Assembly (NCBI RefSeq): GCF_008033115.1
Contig: NZ_CP041203.1
Span: 2,790,001 to 2,854,000 of the forward strand
Direction of reading: 5' to 3'
From: Cellulomonas sp. Y8
GTDB taxonomy: Bacteria; Actinomycetota; Actinomycetes; Actinomycetales; Cellulomonadaceae
DNA: 64,000 nt
Part shown: positions 1-8,327 of the stretch, piece by piece
Layout of the letters: each line of letters starts with the position of its first letter
How positions within the stretch are numbered: the first letter of the stretch is position 1
Notes under the pieces: generated by a model
Seen by the model: the letters and a program-made list of their open reading frames with translations, nothing else
Databases searched by the model: none
Told to the model about the DNA's origin: nothing
Made by a program: the position numbers and the translations under genes

Positions 1-1407
1 ATCAGCACGCTTCCCGCCGCCCCGGCGCGCGCCGCCGGCGCCGCGTCGGCCGGCGCCGCCGGGCGCTCGGCCTCGACCGGGTTCGACGCCGTCCTGCAGG
101 GTGCGCTCGCCGCCGGCCCGCAGGACCGGGCCGCGCAGCCGGACCGGTCGTCCGCCGACCGCCCCGCCGCCGACCGCACCGCCGCCGACCGCACCGCGGG
201 CCGGCCCGCCGACCGCCCGGGCGCCGACCGCGCCGGGGCCGACCGGACGCGCGGCACGGACCGCGCCGGCCGCCCCGATCGCGGGCACGGCACGGACCGC
301 GCCGACCGCGCCGGCACGGAGCCCGCGACGGACGCCGCCGCGGGACCCGACGCCGGCGCCGAGGCCGACCCGGCCGCCGCCGACGCCGCGACCGTCGTCG
401 ACCCCGCCGCCGCGACCGCCGCGCAGCCGGTCGTGCTGCCGGCCGCCGCGGCCCCGGCACCGGCCGCCGCGGTCGCCCCCGAGGTCGCCGCCGCGCTCGC
501 CGCCCAGGCGCCCGCCGCCGCCCCCGCCGACGCCGAGGCCACGCCGGCGCCCGCGGCCACGGCAGGTACCGCGACCTCCGCGGGCCCGGCCCCGGTCGCG
601 CAGGCCGCCGGCCCGGTCCCCGCGACCGCCCCCGCCGCACCCGCGGCCGCGACGTCCGCCGAGCCGGCCGCCGCCGACGCCGCCCCGGCGAGCCCGGCTC
701 CCGCCGGTGCCCCGGCGGCCGCGCCCGCCGCGGCCCCCGTGACCCCGGCTCCCGCCGGCCGTCCCGCCGACGCCGCGGCCGCCGCGACGGCCACCGCGCC
801 CGCCGCACCGGCCGTCGAGACCCCGGCGACCGCGTCGGCCGCCGAGCCCGCCCGCGCCGCCGCACCGGCGGACGACGCGGCCCCCGCGCCGGCGCCGACC
901 GCCCCCGCGGCCGCCCCGGCGGCGCTGCAGGTCGGCACCGTCCAGCACCGGGTGGCCGCGGCCGCCGCCGCGCCGGCCCCGCTGTCGGACCAGCTGACCG
1001 CCAAGATCGGCGAGCAGCTCCCCGCGCTCCGCGCCGCGGGCAACGGCCAGCACGTGCTCACGCTCCACGTCGACCCGGAGCACTTCGGGCCGGTCAAGGT
1101 CGTCGCGCACATCACGGCCGAGGCCGTGCGCGTCGAGCTGGTCGGCGCGACGGACGCCGCCCGGGACGCGCTCAAGCAGTCGCTGCCCGACCTGCGCCGC
1201 GACCTCGCCGCCACCGGCCTGTCCTCGGACGTCCGGCTCGGCGCCGACGGCGCGGGCTCCGGCGCCGGCGACCGCGCCGGCACCGACGCCGCCGGCCGCC
1301 GCGCGGCGGGCCTGCCGGACGGCGCCCGCCCCGGCGCCCCGGCGGCCGACGTCCCCGCACCCACCCGCACGTCGGCGCACGCCGGCGGCCTCGACCTGCT
1401 CGTCTGA
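1..1407 (+). CDS. fliK: Flagellar hook-length control protein FliK (5' end missing)
   Basis: FliK measures hook length during assembly and switches the export gate from hook to filament substrates. Reading frame 1 is open from the first base, so the start codon lies just outside the window. The visible product is 468 residues. It begins with a FliK-like FDAVLQGAL segment (about residue 23), runs through roughly 300 residues of Ala/Pro/Asp/Arg low-complexity sequence including degenerate ADRT-type repeats, and ends with the conserved hook domain (about 330-430: ITAEAVRVELVGA, ALKQSLPDLRRDLAATG). The disordered middle and globular C-terminus are the usual FliK layout. It is followed 15 nt later by flgD, the normal neighbour. 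The conserved domain makes the call firm; the true start cannot be given. Confidence 0.88.
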   Translation: MSTLPAAPARAAGAASAGAAGRSASTGFDAVLQGALAAGPQDRAAQPDRSSADRPAADRTAADRTAGRPADRPGADRAGADRTRGTDRAGRPDRGHGTDRADRAGTEPATDAAAGPDAGAEADPAAADAATVVDPAAATAAQPVVLPAAAAPAPAAAVAPEVAAALAAQAPAAAPADAEATPAPAATAGTATSAGPAPVAQAAGPVPATAPAAPAAATSAEPAAADAAPASPAPAGAPAAAPAAAPVTPAPAGRPADAAAAATATAPAAPAVETPATASAAEPARAAAPADDAAPAPAPTAPAAAPAALQVGTVQHRVAAAAAAPAPLSDQLTAKIGEQLPALRAAGNGQHVLTLHVDPEHFGPVKVVAHITAEAVRVELVGATDAARDALKQSLPDLRRDLAATGLSSDVRLGADGAGSGAGDRAGTDAAGRRAAGLPDGARPGAPAADVPAPTRTSAHAGGLDLLV

Positions 1408-1422
1408 CCGGAGGGATCCCCC

Positions 1423-1905
1423 GTGACCGCCATCCCCGTCTCGTACATCGGTGGCTCGACCGCCGACGCGACCGCGGCGACCACCAGCACCCCGAGCAAG
1501 ACGCTCGACAAGGACACGTTCCTCAAGCTCCTGGTCGCGCAGCTGTCCAACCAGGACCCGAGCAGCCCGATGGACACCAGCGACATGATGGCGCAGACCA
1601 CGCAGCTGTCGATGATGGAGTCCCTCTCGGAGATCCAGGCGTCGTCCCGCGAGCAGTTCGGGCTCCAGATGCGGATGGCCGCCGCCGACCTCGTCGGCCA
1701 GCAGGTCACCTGGAAGGACGCCGACGGGAAGACCCAGACCGGCGTCGTCTCCGGCGTCGACTACTCCGCCAGCGTGCCGACCCTGACCGTCGGGAAGACC
1801 CAGCTCCCGCTCGACGCCGTCGCGACCGTCACCCCGGCCGGCAGCACGCCGCCCGCCGCGGACGACGACGCGACCACCCCCACCGACTCCACGACCACCG
1901 CCTGA
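1423..1905 (+). CDS. flgD: Flagellar hook-capping (assembly scaffold) protein FlgD
   Basis: FlgD caps the growing hook and lets FlgE subunits polymerise; it is discarded when the hook is complete. The 160-residue product has the typical FlgD N-terminal half: DKDTFLKLLVAQLSNQDPSS at about 28-47, then a Met/Gln-rich helix (MDTSDMMAQTTQLSMMES). A short beta region (VGQQVTWKDADGKTQTGVV, about 92-110) and an acidic Thr/Asp tail follow. It is shorter than enterobacterial FlgD (about 230 aa) and lacks most of the Ig-like part. The GTG start is set by GGAGGG about 8 nt upstream. It sits between fliK and flgE, the standard order. Confidence 0.93.
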   Translation: MTAIPVSYIGGSTADATAATTSTPSKTLDKDTFLKLLVAQLSNQDPSSPMDTSDMMAQTTQLSMMESLSEIQASSREQFGLQMRMAAADLVGQQVTWKDADGKTQTGVVSGVDYSASVPTLTVGKTQLPLDAVATVTPAGSTPPAADDDATTPTDSTTTA

Positions 1906-1941
1906 CCGCGGTCCGGCCCACCCCACCCGAAGGGAACCACC

Positions 1942-3135
1942 ATGCTCCGCTCCCTCTTCTCCGGCATCAGCGGTCTGCGCAGCCACCAGACGATGCTCGA
2001 CGTCACCGGCAACAACATCGCCAACGTCAACACGACCGGCTTCAAGGCGTCCCAGATCCAGTTCCAGGACACCCTGAGCCAGATGCTCAACGCGGCCTCC
2101 GGCCCGCAGGACGGCGTCGGCGGCCAGAACCCCGCGCAGGTCGGCCTCGGCGTGCAGGTCGCGGGCATCACCACCAACTTCACGCAGGGCGCCGCGCAGC
2201 TCACCGGCCGCAGCACCGACATGATGATCTCCGGCGACGGCTTCTTCGTCGTCCGCCAGGGCACGCAGCAGTACTACACGCGCGCCGGCTCGTTCGACTT
2301 CGACTCGACCGGCCAGATGGTGCTGCCGGGCGACGGCGCGATGGTCCAGGGCTGGGCCGCGGACGCCAACGGCGTCATCGACACCTCCCGCGCGGTCGGC
2401 GACATCAAGGTCGGCGTCGGCACGGTCATGCCGGCCAAGGCCACCACCCGCACGCCGTTCTCCGGCAACCTGCAGGCGGACGCCGAGACGGGCAAGACCA
2501 AGACCGTCTCGGTCAAGGCGTACGACGCGCTGGGCAACGCCCGCGAGGTCGAGCTCGAGTTCGTCAAGGGCGCCACCGGCTGGACCATGACGGCGACCGA
2601 CGGCACCGCGACCTACCCGGCGACGGGCTCCGTGGCGCTGACCTTCGACGCCGCGGGCAACCCGACGTTCGCCGACACCACGTTCGCGCTCGGCGGCGTG
2701 ACCGTCGACCTCACCGGCATCACGGGCATGGCCGGCGTCGACACCATCGCGGCGGACAAGCAGGACGGCTACGCCGCCGGCATCCTCGAGTCGTTCACCC
2801 TCGGCTCGGACGGCACGATCAACGGCGCGTTCAGCAACGGCCTCAAGCAGGACCTCGGCCGGATCGCCATGGCGTCGTTCACCAACCCCTCCGGCCTGTC
2901 GAAGGCGGGCGGCTCGCTGTTCACCACCACGGTGAACTCGGGCGACCCGCAGATCGGCTCCGCCGGCACCGGCGGCCGCGGCACCATGTCGTCCGGCTCG
3001 CTCGAGATGAGCAACGTGGACCTGTCCACGGAGTTCACGCAGCTGATCATCGCGCAGCGCGGCTTCCAGGCGAACTCCCGCGTGATCACCACCTCGGACG
3101 AGGTGCTCCAGGAGCTCGTCAACCTCAAGCGCTGA
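1942..3135 (+). CDS. flgE: Flagellar hook protein FlgE
   Basis: FlgE is the structural subunit of the hook, the universal joint between motor and filament. The 397-residue product starts with the rod/hook N-terminal signature (MLRSLFSGISGLRSHQTML, then VTGNNIANVNTTGFKASQ at about 20-37). It has the central flagellar basal-body motif TDMMISGDGFFVVRQG (about 93-108). It ends with the paired C-terminal helix (LEMSNVDLSTEFTQLIIAQR, FQANSRVITTSDEVLQELVN). The ATG is preceded by GAAGGGAA. Length and both terminal helices are normal for a single-domain FlgE. It closes the fliK-flgD-flgE group; a new promoter lies about 110 nt downstream. Confidence 0.95.
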   Translation: MLRSLFSGISGLRSHQTMLDVTGNNIANVNTTGFKASQIQFQDTLSQMLNAASGPQDGVGGQNPAQVGLGVQVAGITTNFTQGAAQLTGRSTDMMISGDGFFVVRQGTQQYYTRAGSFDFDSTGQMVLPGDGAMVQGWAADANGVIDTSRAVGDIKVGVGTVMPAKATTRTPFSGNLQADAETGKTKTVSVKAYDALGNAREVELEFVKGATGWTMTATDGTATYPATGSVALTFDAAGNPTFADTTFALGGVTVDLTGITGMAGVDTIAADKQDGYAAGILESFTLGSDGTINGAFSNGLKQDLGRIAMASFTNPSGLSKAGGSLFTTTVNSGDPQIGSAGTGGRGTMSSGSLEMSNVDLSTEFTQLIIAQRGFQANSRVITTSDEVLQELVNLKR

Positions 3136-3247
3136 CGCGCACCGCCGCCCGTGCCCTGCCGACCCACGCGGTCGGCGGGGCCGGGAGCGTGCCTCCACCG
3201 CGGGCCGCACGGCCCCGGAATCCAGCCTCCGAACCGCGCAGAACCCC

Positions 3248-3274
3248 TCAGCGACCGGGCCCCGCGTCCGATGG
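3248..3274 (+). promoter_or_regulatory. Sigma-28 (FliA/WhiG)-like promoter for flbD-motAB-fliL
   Basis: TCAG (3248-3251), 15 nt, TCCGATGG (3267-3274). It is one member of a set of nine sites with the same spacing in this window. The flbD start is 75 nt downstream. The assignment rests on the repeated motif, not on experiment. Confidence 0.6.
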
Positions 3275-3348
3275 GCAGGGGGAGCGGCACACGGACGGGC
3301 CGCGGCGGCGCCACGCCGCACACGCACCACCAGGGACGGGACACCGCT

Positions 3349-3672
3349 GTGATCATCGTGACGCGCCTCAACGGGGCCCAGTTCGGGGTCAACCCCGACC
3401 TGCTCCAGCGCGTCGACAGCGCGCCCGACACCATCCTGACCCTCATCGACGGGACGAAGTACATCGTCCGCGAGTCGATGGCCGAGGTCATCGCGCGGGT
3501 CAACGAGCACCGCGCCCAGCTCCTGGCCCGCGCCCAGGAGATCCAGGCCGCGCCGACGCCCACGGTCGAGCTGGTCCGCGACACCGCCGCCGGCGGCGCG
3601 CCGGGCCCCGCCGAGGACGACGGCGACGAGCCGCTCGCCGACCCCGTCCCCCTGCGACCGAGGAGCCGCTGA
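3349..3672 (+). CDS. flbD: FlbD/SwrD family flagellar protein
   Basis: Small FlbD-family protein of 107 residues, found next to motAB in many Gram-positive flagellar clusters; in Bacillus the homologue (SwrD) raises motor torque. The family motif is MIIVTRLNGAQFGVNPDLLQ at 1-20, followed by ILTLIDGTKYIVRESMAEVI. Residues after about 70 are a Pro/Ala/Asp-rich tail not found in short family members. I place the start at the GTG at 3349, after GGGACGGGA, because homology begins exactly there and the upstream codons look non-coding. It ends 1 nt before motA. The name is firm as a family call; the role is by analogy. Confidence 0.85.
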   Translation: MIIVTRLNGAQFGVNPDLLQRVDSAPDTILTLIDGTKYIVRESMAEVIARVNEHRAQLLARAQEIQAAPTPTVELVRDTAAGGAPGPAEDDGDEPLADPVPLRPRSR

Positions 3673-3673
3673 C

Positions 3674-4441
3674 ATGGATCCCGCCGGTTTCATCGGACTG
3701 GTCGTCGCCTTCGGCGCGATCTTCACCGCCCTCATCATGGAGGGGGCGGACCCGATGTCGATCTTCCTCCTGCCGCCGCTCATCCTGGTGTGGCTGGGCA
3801 CCATCGGCGTCGGCATCGCCGGTCACACGCTGAAGGACGTCATCGAGTCCTACAAGGCGGTGCCGCGGTCCTTCCTGAAGAAGGTGCCGGACCCGACCAC
3901 GACCGTGGACACCCTGGTCGACCTGGCCGACCGCGCCCGGCGCGAGGGCCTGCTCGCGCTCGAGGACGCCGCCAAGGACATCGACGACCCGTTCCTGCGC
4001 GGCGGCCTGCAGGCCGCGATCGACGGCACGGACCCCGACGACCTGCGGATGATCCTCGAGGACAAGATCGCGACGAAGCGGACCAAGGAGAAGGTCTGGT
4101 CCAAGTACTTCGCCGACATGGGCGGCTACGCGCCGACCATCGGCATCATCGGCACGGTCATCTCGCTGGTGCACGTGCTGGAGAACCTCTCGGACCCGGC
4201 CTCCCTCGGCCACTCGATCGCCGCGGCGTTCGTCGCCACCCTCTGGGGCATCCTGTCGGCCAACGTCGTCTGGCTGCCGATCGGCGCCCGCATCAAGCGG
4301 TTCTCCGACCTGGAGTGCGCGCAGATGGAGGTCACGCTGGAGGGCCTGCTGGCCGTCCAGGCCGGCGCCAACCCGCGCCTGGTGGGTGAGCGGCTGCGCA
4401 GCCTGCTGCCCGACGAGCCCGCGGCCAAGGAAGCCGCGTGA
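3674..4441 (+). CDS. motA: Flagellar motor stator protein MotA
   Basis: MotA forms the pentameric ring around MotB that converts ion flow into torque on FliG. The 255-residue product has the family's four membrane segments: two near the N-terminus (about 3-25 and 30-50), two after a large cytoplasmic loop (about 150-172 and 183-203). The loop carries the charged rotor-interaction region (RARREGLLALEDAA). The conserved GYAPTIGIIGTVI begins segment three. Its stop overlaps the motB GTG by 4 nt, so stator subunits are made coupled. It belongs to the flbD-motA-motB-fliL operon. Confidence 0.95.
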   Translation: MDPAGFIGLVVAFGAIFTALIMEGADPMSIFLLPPLILVWLGTIGVGIAGHTLKDVIESYKAVPRSFLKKVPDPTTTVDTLVDLADRARREGLLALEDAAKDIDDPFLRGGLQAAIDGTDPDDLRMILEDKIATKRTKEKVWSKYFADMGGYAPTIGIIGTVISLVHVLENLSDPASLGHSIAAAFVATLWGILSANVVWLPIGARIKRFSDLECAQMEVTLEGLLAVQAGANPRLVGERLRSLLPDEPAAKEAA

Positions 4442-5358
4442 GCTCCGGCCACGGCGGCCGCGGCCGCGGCCGCCGCGGGGGGCACGAGGAGGAGCACGTC
4501 AACCACGAGCGCTGGCTCGTGTCCTACTCGGACATGATCACCGTGCTCATGGCGCTGTTCATCGTCCTGTTCGCCATCAGCCAGGTCGACCAGGAGAAGT
4601 ACGTCGCCCTCAAGGCGTCGCTGGCGGCCGGGTTCGGCGACGGGTCGGTGAACCAGTCGGTCCTCGACGGCACGGACGGCACGCTGGACGGGCTCTCGAT
4701 CACCGAGGACCAGCCCGACGCGGGCACCTCCGGGATCGTGGACGCCGACGAGGGCCTCGGCCTGCAGGCGTCCGACCCCGCGCCGCAGACCTCCGCCGAC
4801 CCGACCCAGGTCGACCCGAGCGTGCTCGCGGCGGCCCAGGCCGAGGCGGCCCACCTCGACGAGGTGCGCGAGCACATCCTCCAGGCGCTGACCGGCGCCG
4901 GCCTGCAGGACCAGGTCCGGTTCCGGGTGGACGAGCGCGGTCTGGTGCTCGGGCTGGTCGCGGACGACGTGTTCTTCGCGCAGGGGTCGGCGACGCTGAC
5001 CCCCACCGCGGGGCAGGTCCTGGACCTGGCGGCGCCCACGCTCGTGGCCCTCCAGGAGCAGATCTCGGTGGAGGGCCACGCGAACACCATCCCGATCTCG
5101 GGGCGCTACGCCACGAACTGGGAGCTCTCCTCCGACCGCGCCACCCAGGTGCTGCGGTACCTGGTGGAGCGCGACGGCATGCCGGGCACCCGCATCCAGG
5201 CGGTGGGCTACGGCGACACCCGGCCCCTGGTGCAGGGGACCGGCGAGGACGCGATGACCGCCAACCGGCGGGTCGACATGGTCATTCTCAGCGCGGCACC
5301 CGAGGCGGTGCGCGCCCTGCTGCCCGCGGTGGCAGCCGGAAGCACGACGGGAGGGTAG
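4438..5358 (+). CDS. motB: Flagellar motor stator protein MotB (OmpA-like peptidoglycan anchor)
   Basis: MotB anchors the stator to peptidoglycan and carries the ion-binding aspartate. The 306-residue product has a basic Gly/Arg/His leader, one membrane helix (about 30-50), a long acidic linker and an OmpA-like domain (about 165-290; SVEGHANTIPISG, TNWELSSDRATQVLRYL, NRRVDMVIL). The ion-channel Asp in SYSDMITVLMALF is residue 32, the same number as in E. coli MotB. The GTG start overlaps the motA stop (GTGA). It is unusual only in the His/Gly/Arg-rich first 20 residues. Confidence 0.95.
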   Translation: MSSGHGGRGRGRRGGHEEEHVNHERWLVSYSDMITVLMALFIVLFAISQVDQEKYVALKASLAAGFGDGSVNQSVLDGTDGTLDGLSITEDQPDAGTSGIVDADEGLGLQASDPAPQTSADPTQVDPSVLAAAQAEAAHLDEVREHILQALTGAGLQDQVRFRVDERGLVLGLVADDVFFAQGSATLTPTAGQVLDLAAPTLVALQEQISVEGHANTIPISGRYATNWELSSDRATQVLRYLVERDGMPGTRIQAVGYGDTRPLVQGTGEDAMTANRRVDMVILSAAPEAVRALLPAVAAGSTTGG

Positions 5359-5363
5359 GGGCG

Positions 5364-5885
5364 ATGCCCATCGAGCAGCGCGTGGTCGGCGGCGGTCAGA
5401 AGATCGGCGGTGGCCAGAAGATCGGCGGCGGGAGCCCGGCTCCGGCGCCCGCCGCGGAGCCGGAGAAGAAGAAGGGCGGCGGCAAGAAGAAGCTGCTCCT
5501 GATCATCGGGGCGGTCGTCCTGGTGGCGGCCGGGGCGGCGGCGTACCTGCTGCTGGGCCGCGGGAGCGGCGAACCCGCCGCGGAGCCCGAGCCCGAGCCC
5601 GGCGCGGTGGTCGCGGTCGAGCCCGTGAGCCTGAACCTGGCCGACGGCCACTACCTGCGGCTCGGCTTCGAGCTGCAGTTCACCGTCGAGGCCGCGGGCC
5701 ACGGCGACCCGGAGACCGGCCCGGCCGTCGACGCCGCGATCGCCCTGTTCTCCGGCCGGAGCGTGTCCGAGGTCAGCGACCCCGCGAAGCGCGAGGAGCT
5801 GAAGGCGGAGTTCAAGACCCAGCTCGACGAGCTCTACCACGGGGAGGTGTACGACGTCTTCCTGACGAACTACGTCACCCAGTGA
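5364..5885 (+). CDS. fliL: Flagellar basal body-associated protein FliL
   Basis: FliL surrounds or stabilises the stator units at the basal body. The 173-residue product has a cytoplasmic N-terminus with a tandem GGGQKIG repeat and a Lys-rich patch, one membrane helix at about 45-64, an acidic linker (PAAEPEPEPGA) and the FliL periplasmic domain (about 75-173; LADGHYLRLGFELQFTVE, VYDVFLTNYVTQ at the very end). The ATG at 5364, six bases after the motB stop, is preceded by GGAGGGTAGGGG. It is last in the flbD-motAB-fliL group. Confidence 0.9.
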   Translation: MPIEQRVVGGGQKIGGGQKIGGGSPAPAPAAEPEKKKGGGKKKLLLIIGAVVLVAAGAAAYLLLGRGSGEPAAEPEPEPGAVVAVEPVSLNLADGHYLRLGFELQFTVEAAGHGDPETGPAVDAAIALFSGRSVSEVSDPAKREELKAEFKTQLDELYHGEVYDVFLTNYVTQ

Positions 5886-5913
5886 CGGCGCGCGCGGCGA
5901 CGCGCGCCCCGTC
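5884..5913 (+). terminator. Probable terminator hairpin after fliL
   Basis: Left arm 5884-5894 and right arm 5901-5913 pair with a small bulge; no U-tract follows. A second tiny perfect palindrome lies at 5930-5945. Position at an operon end is the main support. Confidence 0.4.
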
Positions 5914-6050
5914 CGACCGGACCTTCCGGGGCCCCTGACCAGGGGCGTCACCCGATCCGGTGAACCACGGCGCCACGGAGGGCGCCACATCGCTCCGCAG
6001 CACGCCGGCCCACGACGGGCCGAGGGCGGAGAAAGTCCGGCCGCGACCTC

Positions 6051-6077
6051 TCACATCACCCGGTCGCGCGCCGATCA
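6051..6077 (+). promoter_or_regulatory. Sigma-28-like promoter for the fliM-flhF operon
   Basis: TCAC (6051-6054), 15 nt, GCCGATCA (6070-6077). The chosen fliM GTG at 6086 lies only 8 nt beyond the -10, so the transcript would be leaderless or nearly so. This also argues against the upstream in-frame GTG at 5960. Confidence 0.65.
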
Positions 6078-6085
6078 GGGTGGGC

Positions 6086-7021
6086 GTGACGGTCCACACC
6101 ACGGGTCAGGCCCCCGCGCGCTCCAGGCGGCGCACGCACGTGCCCGAGCCCTACGACTTCCGCCGCCCCATGACGATGGCGCGCGAGCACGCCCGCGTGC
6201 TCGAGATGGCGTTCGAGACGTTCGCCCGCCAGTGGGGCAACCAGCTCACCGCCCGCCTCCGCGCGATGGCCCAGGTGACGCTCGACGGGCTGAGCCTGCA
6301 GACGTACGACGAGTACGTGCGCGGCCTCCCGGGCACCACGGCGATGATGCTGTGCACCATCGAGCAGACCCGGCAGACCGCCGTCGTGCAGGTCCCGGTC
6401 AGCGCCACGATGGTCTGGATCGACTACATGCTCGGCGGTCCCGGCACGGGCGACGTCCGCGAGGACCGCGAGCTCACCGAGATCGAGCTGACGCTGCTGC
6501 GCGGCGTCATGGGCGCGGCCCTCGGCGACCTCGGCTACGCCTTCTCCTCGCTGACGCCGCTCGACGTCACGCTGCGCTCCGTCCAGTACAACCCGCAGTT
6601 CGTGCAGGCGGTCCCCGCCTCCGACGCGGTGCTGGTCGCCACGTTCCTCATGCGGGTCGGGGAGCGCGAGGACGTCGCCTCCGTCATGTTCCCCGCCGAG
6701 GTGCTGCTCGCCGCCGTGCGGCAGGCCGACGGCGTCGGCAGCCGCTCCGTCGAGGACCAGCGGGCCCACGAGCTCGCGGTGCTCGACCTGGAGGCCGCCG
6801 TCGAGGACGTGCCCGTCGAGGTCGCCGTCCGGTTCGCGCCGGTCGTCGTCCGCCCCCGCGACGTCGTCGGCCTGGCCGTCGGCGACGTCGTCCCCCTGTC
6901 CCACCCGTCGTCCCAGCCGCTCGACGTGGTGGTGGACGGGGTCGTGCTCGCGCGAGCCGCCGCGGGGAACAACGGTTCCCGCCTCGCCTGCATGGTCGTC
7001 ACCGTCGAGGAGAAGCACTGA
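6086..7021 (+). CDS. fliM: Flagellar motor switch protein FliM
   Basis: FliM forms the middle of the C-ring and normally receives phospho-CheY. The 311-residue product has the FliM core from EPYDFRRPMTMAREH (about 18) through LTEIELTLLRGVMGAALGDL, and a C-terminal SpoA domain (about 235-305). The N-terminal CheY-docking peptide (LSQxEIDxLL-like in Bacillus and E. coli) is absent: only about 17 basic, Thr/Ala/Arg-rich residues precede YDFRRP. Extending to the GTG at 5960 does not supply it. I prefer GTG 6086 because the promoter -10 lies just before it. The stop overlaps the fliN ATG by one base. FliM is certain; the start is not. Confidence 0.9.
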   Translation: MTVHTTGQAPARSRRRTHVPEPYDFRRPMTMAREHARVLEMAFETFARQWGNQLTARLRAMAQVTLDGLSLQTYDEYVRGLPGTTAMMLCTIEQTRQTAVVQVPVSATMVWIDYMLGGPGTGDVREDRELTEIELTLLRGVMGAALGDLGYAFSSLTPLDVTLRSVQYNPQFVQAVPASDAVLVATFLMRVGEREDVASVMFPAEVLLAAVRQADGVGSRSVEDQRAHELAVLDLEAAVEDVPVEVAVRFAPVVVRPRDVVGLAVGDVVPLSHPSSQPLDVVVDGVVLARAAAGNNGSRLACMVVTVEEKH

Positions 7022-7734
7022 TGAACGCCGTCCCCACCGCCGAGACCACCGACGCCGCGGTCGCGCTCGCCGCGGCCACCGCCGCCGCCCGCCTGCTGCC
7101 GGCCGCCGCGCCGCTGGTGCCGGCCCCGGCCCCCGCCGGCGCCCGTCCGGACGCCGACGCGCTCGCCGTCGTCGCCTCGTTCGTCGGCCCGAACAGCGCC
7201 GACGTGGTGCTGGTCGCCGACGAGGCCGTGCGCGACGCGCTCGCCGCCGGCGCCCCCGACGGCAGCCCGCTCGACCTGGCCGCCGCGCTGCGCCCGGCCC
7301 TGGAGGCCGCGGTGGCCGAGCTCGGCGCCGGCGTGCTCGAGGCCGCCCGCACCGAGACGGTCGCCACCGCGCTGCCCGCCGACGCGCACCTCGTCGCGCT
7401 CGGCACCGACGAGGGCGTCCAGGCCTGGTTCGGCCTGCGCCTGCGCACCGAGCCGAGCGCGAAGGCGCCGGGCGTCCCGACCCAGCGCGCGAGCCTCAAC
7501 GTGCTCTACGACGTCGAGATGACCCTGACCGCCGAGCTCGGCCGCACCAAGCTGCCGGTCCGCCAGGTCCTGGAGCTGACCCCGGGCGCCGTCCTGGAGC
7601 TCGACCGCGCCGCCGGCAGCCCGGCCGACGTCATGGTCAACGGCCGGCTCATCGCCCGCGGCGAGGTCGTCGTGATCGACGAGGAGTTCGGCATCCGCAT
7701 CACCGAGATCGCGCGCGAGGACGGCACCATCTGA
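7021..7734 (+). CDS. fliN: Flagellar motor switch protein FliN/FliY with extra N-terminal domain
   Basis: FliN forms the base of the C-ring and binds FliH and CheY signals. At 237 residues it is much longer than E. coli FliN (137). The C-terminal SpoA domain is at about 155-235 (LYDVEMTLTAELGRTKLPVR, GEVVVIDEEFGIRITEI). The first 150 residues form an Ala-rich globular region (DVVLVADEAVRDAL, LRPALEAAVAELG) that recalls the CheC-like half of Bacillus FliY, but no clear phosphatase E-x-x-N pair is visible. Its ATG overlaps the fliM stop (TGATG). It could be called FliY; whether the extra domain dephosphorylates CheY is unknown. Confidence 0.88.
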   Translation: MNAVPTAETTDAAVALAAATAAARLLPAAAPLVPAPAPAGARPDADALAVVASFVGPNSADVVLVADEAVRDALAAGAPDGSPLDLAAALRPALEAAVAELGAGVLEAARTETVATALPADAHLVALGTDEGVQAWFGLRLRTEPSAKAPGVPTQRASLNVLYDVEMTLTAELGRTKLPVRQVLELTPGAVLELDRAAGSPADVMVNGRLIARGEVVVIDEEFGIRITEIAREDGTI

Positions 7735-8327
7735 TGGACACCCTCGTCCTGGGCCTGCGCGTCCTCCTGGCGCTCGCGTGCGTGATCGGCCTGATCTGGG
7801 TCCTCGCGCGCCGCGCCGGGTGGGGCAAGGGCCGTCGCCGGCCCGCGGGCCCGGCCGTCGAGGTGGTCGGGCGCCAGGCGCTCGGCCGCCACGCCGGGGT
7901 CGTCGTGGTCGCGGTCGGCGACCGCCGGCTGCTGCTCGGCTACGGCGAGCAGCACGTCACGATGCTCACCGAGCTCGACGCCGTCGCCGAGGAGGAGGCC
8001 TCCGACGAGGAGGCCGCCGCCCCGGCCGCGCCGCTCACGCTCGGGGCGCTCGCCGCCGCCGTGCTGCCGACGCCCCGGCGGACGCGGGCGGCCGAGCCGG
8101 CTGCCGCCCCGGCCGCGCCGGCGCCCGTGTTCGAGGACGCCCTCGCCGAGGCCGCCGCGGCCCCGGTCCCGGGTCTCGTGGGCCTCGAGGTCGCCGACGT
8201 GGACGCCGCCCGCCTCGAGCGCATGGCCGCGCCCGCCGCGCAGGGCGCGCTGCACGGCTCCGTGCTGGCGCCGTCCACCTGGAAGCAGGCCGTCGCGGTC
8301 CTGCGTGAGCGGACGGTGCGCCGGTGA
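7734..8327 (+). CDS. fliO: Flagellar export protein FliO
   Basis: FliO helps FliP assemble into the export gate. The 197-residue product starts with one membrane helix (about 4-22), then a basic stretch (RRAGWGKGRRRP) and a small domain (VEVVGRQALGRHAGVVVVAVGDRRLLLG, 42-66 in part) typical of the family. A long Ala-rich tail ends in LERMAAPAAQGALHGSVLAPSTWKQAV. The tail is the variable part of FliO. TGATG junction with fliN and a 4-nt overlap with fliP show tight coupling. Sequence conservation is low in this family; position and topology carry the call. Confidence 0.82.
   Translation: MDTLVLGLRVLLALACVIGLIWVLARRAGWGKGRRRPAGPAVEVVGRQALGRHAGVVVVAVGDRRLLLGYGEQHVTMLTELDAVAEEEASDEEAAAPAAPLTLGALAAAVLPTPRRTRAAEPAAAPAAPAPVFEDALAEAAAAPVPGLVGLEVADVDAARLERMAAPAAQGALHGSVLAPSTWKQAVAVLRERTVRR

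Noticed and set aside
101..742. Alternative-frame Pro/Arg-rich ORF within fliK
   Set aside because: It is a shadow of the fliK low-complexity region; the conserved hook domain is in frame 1.
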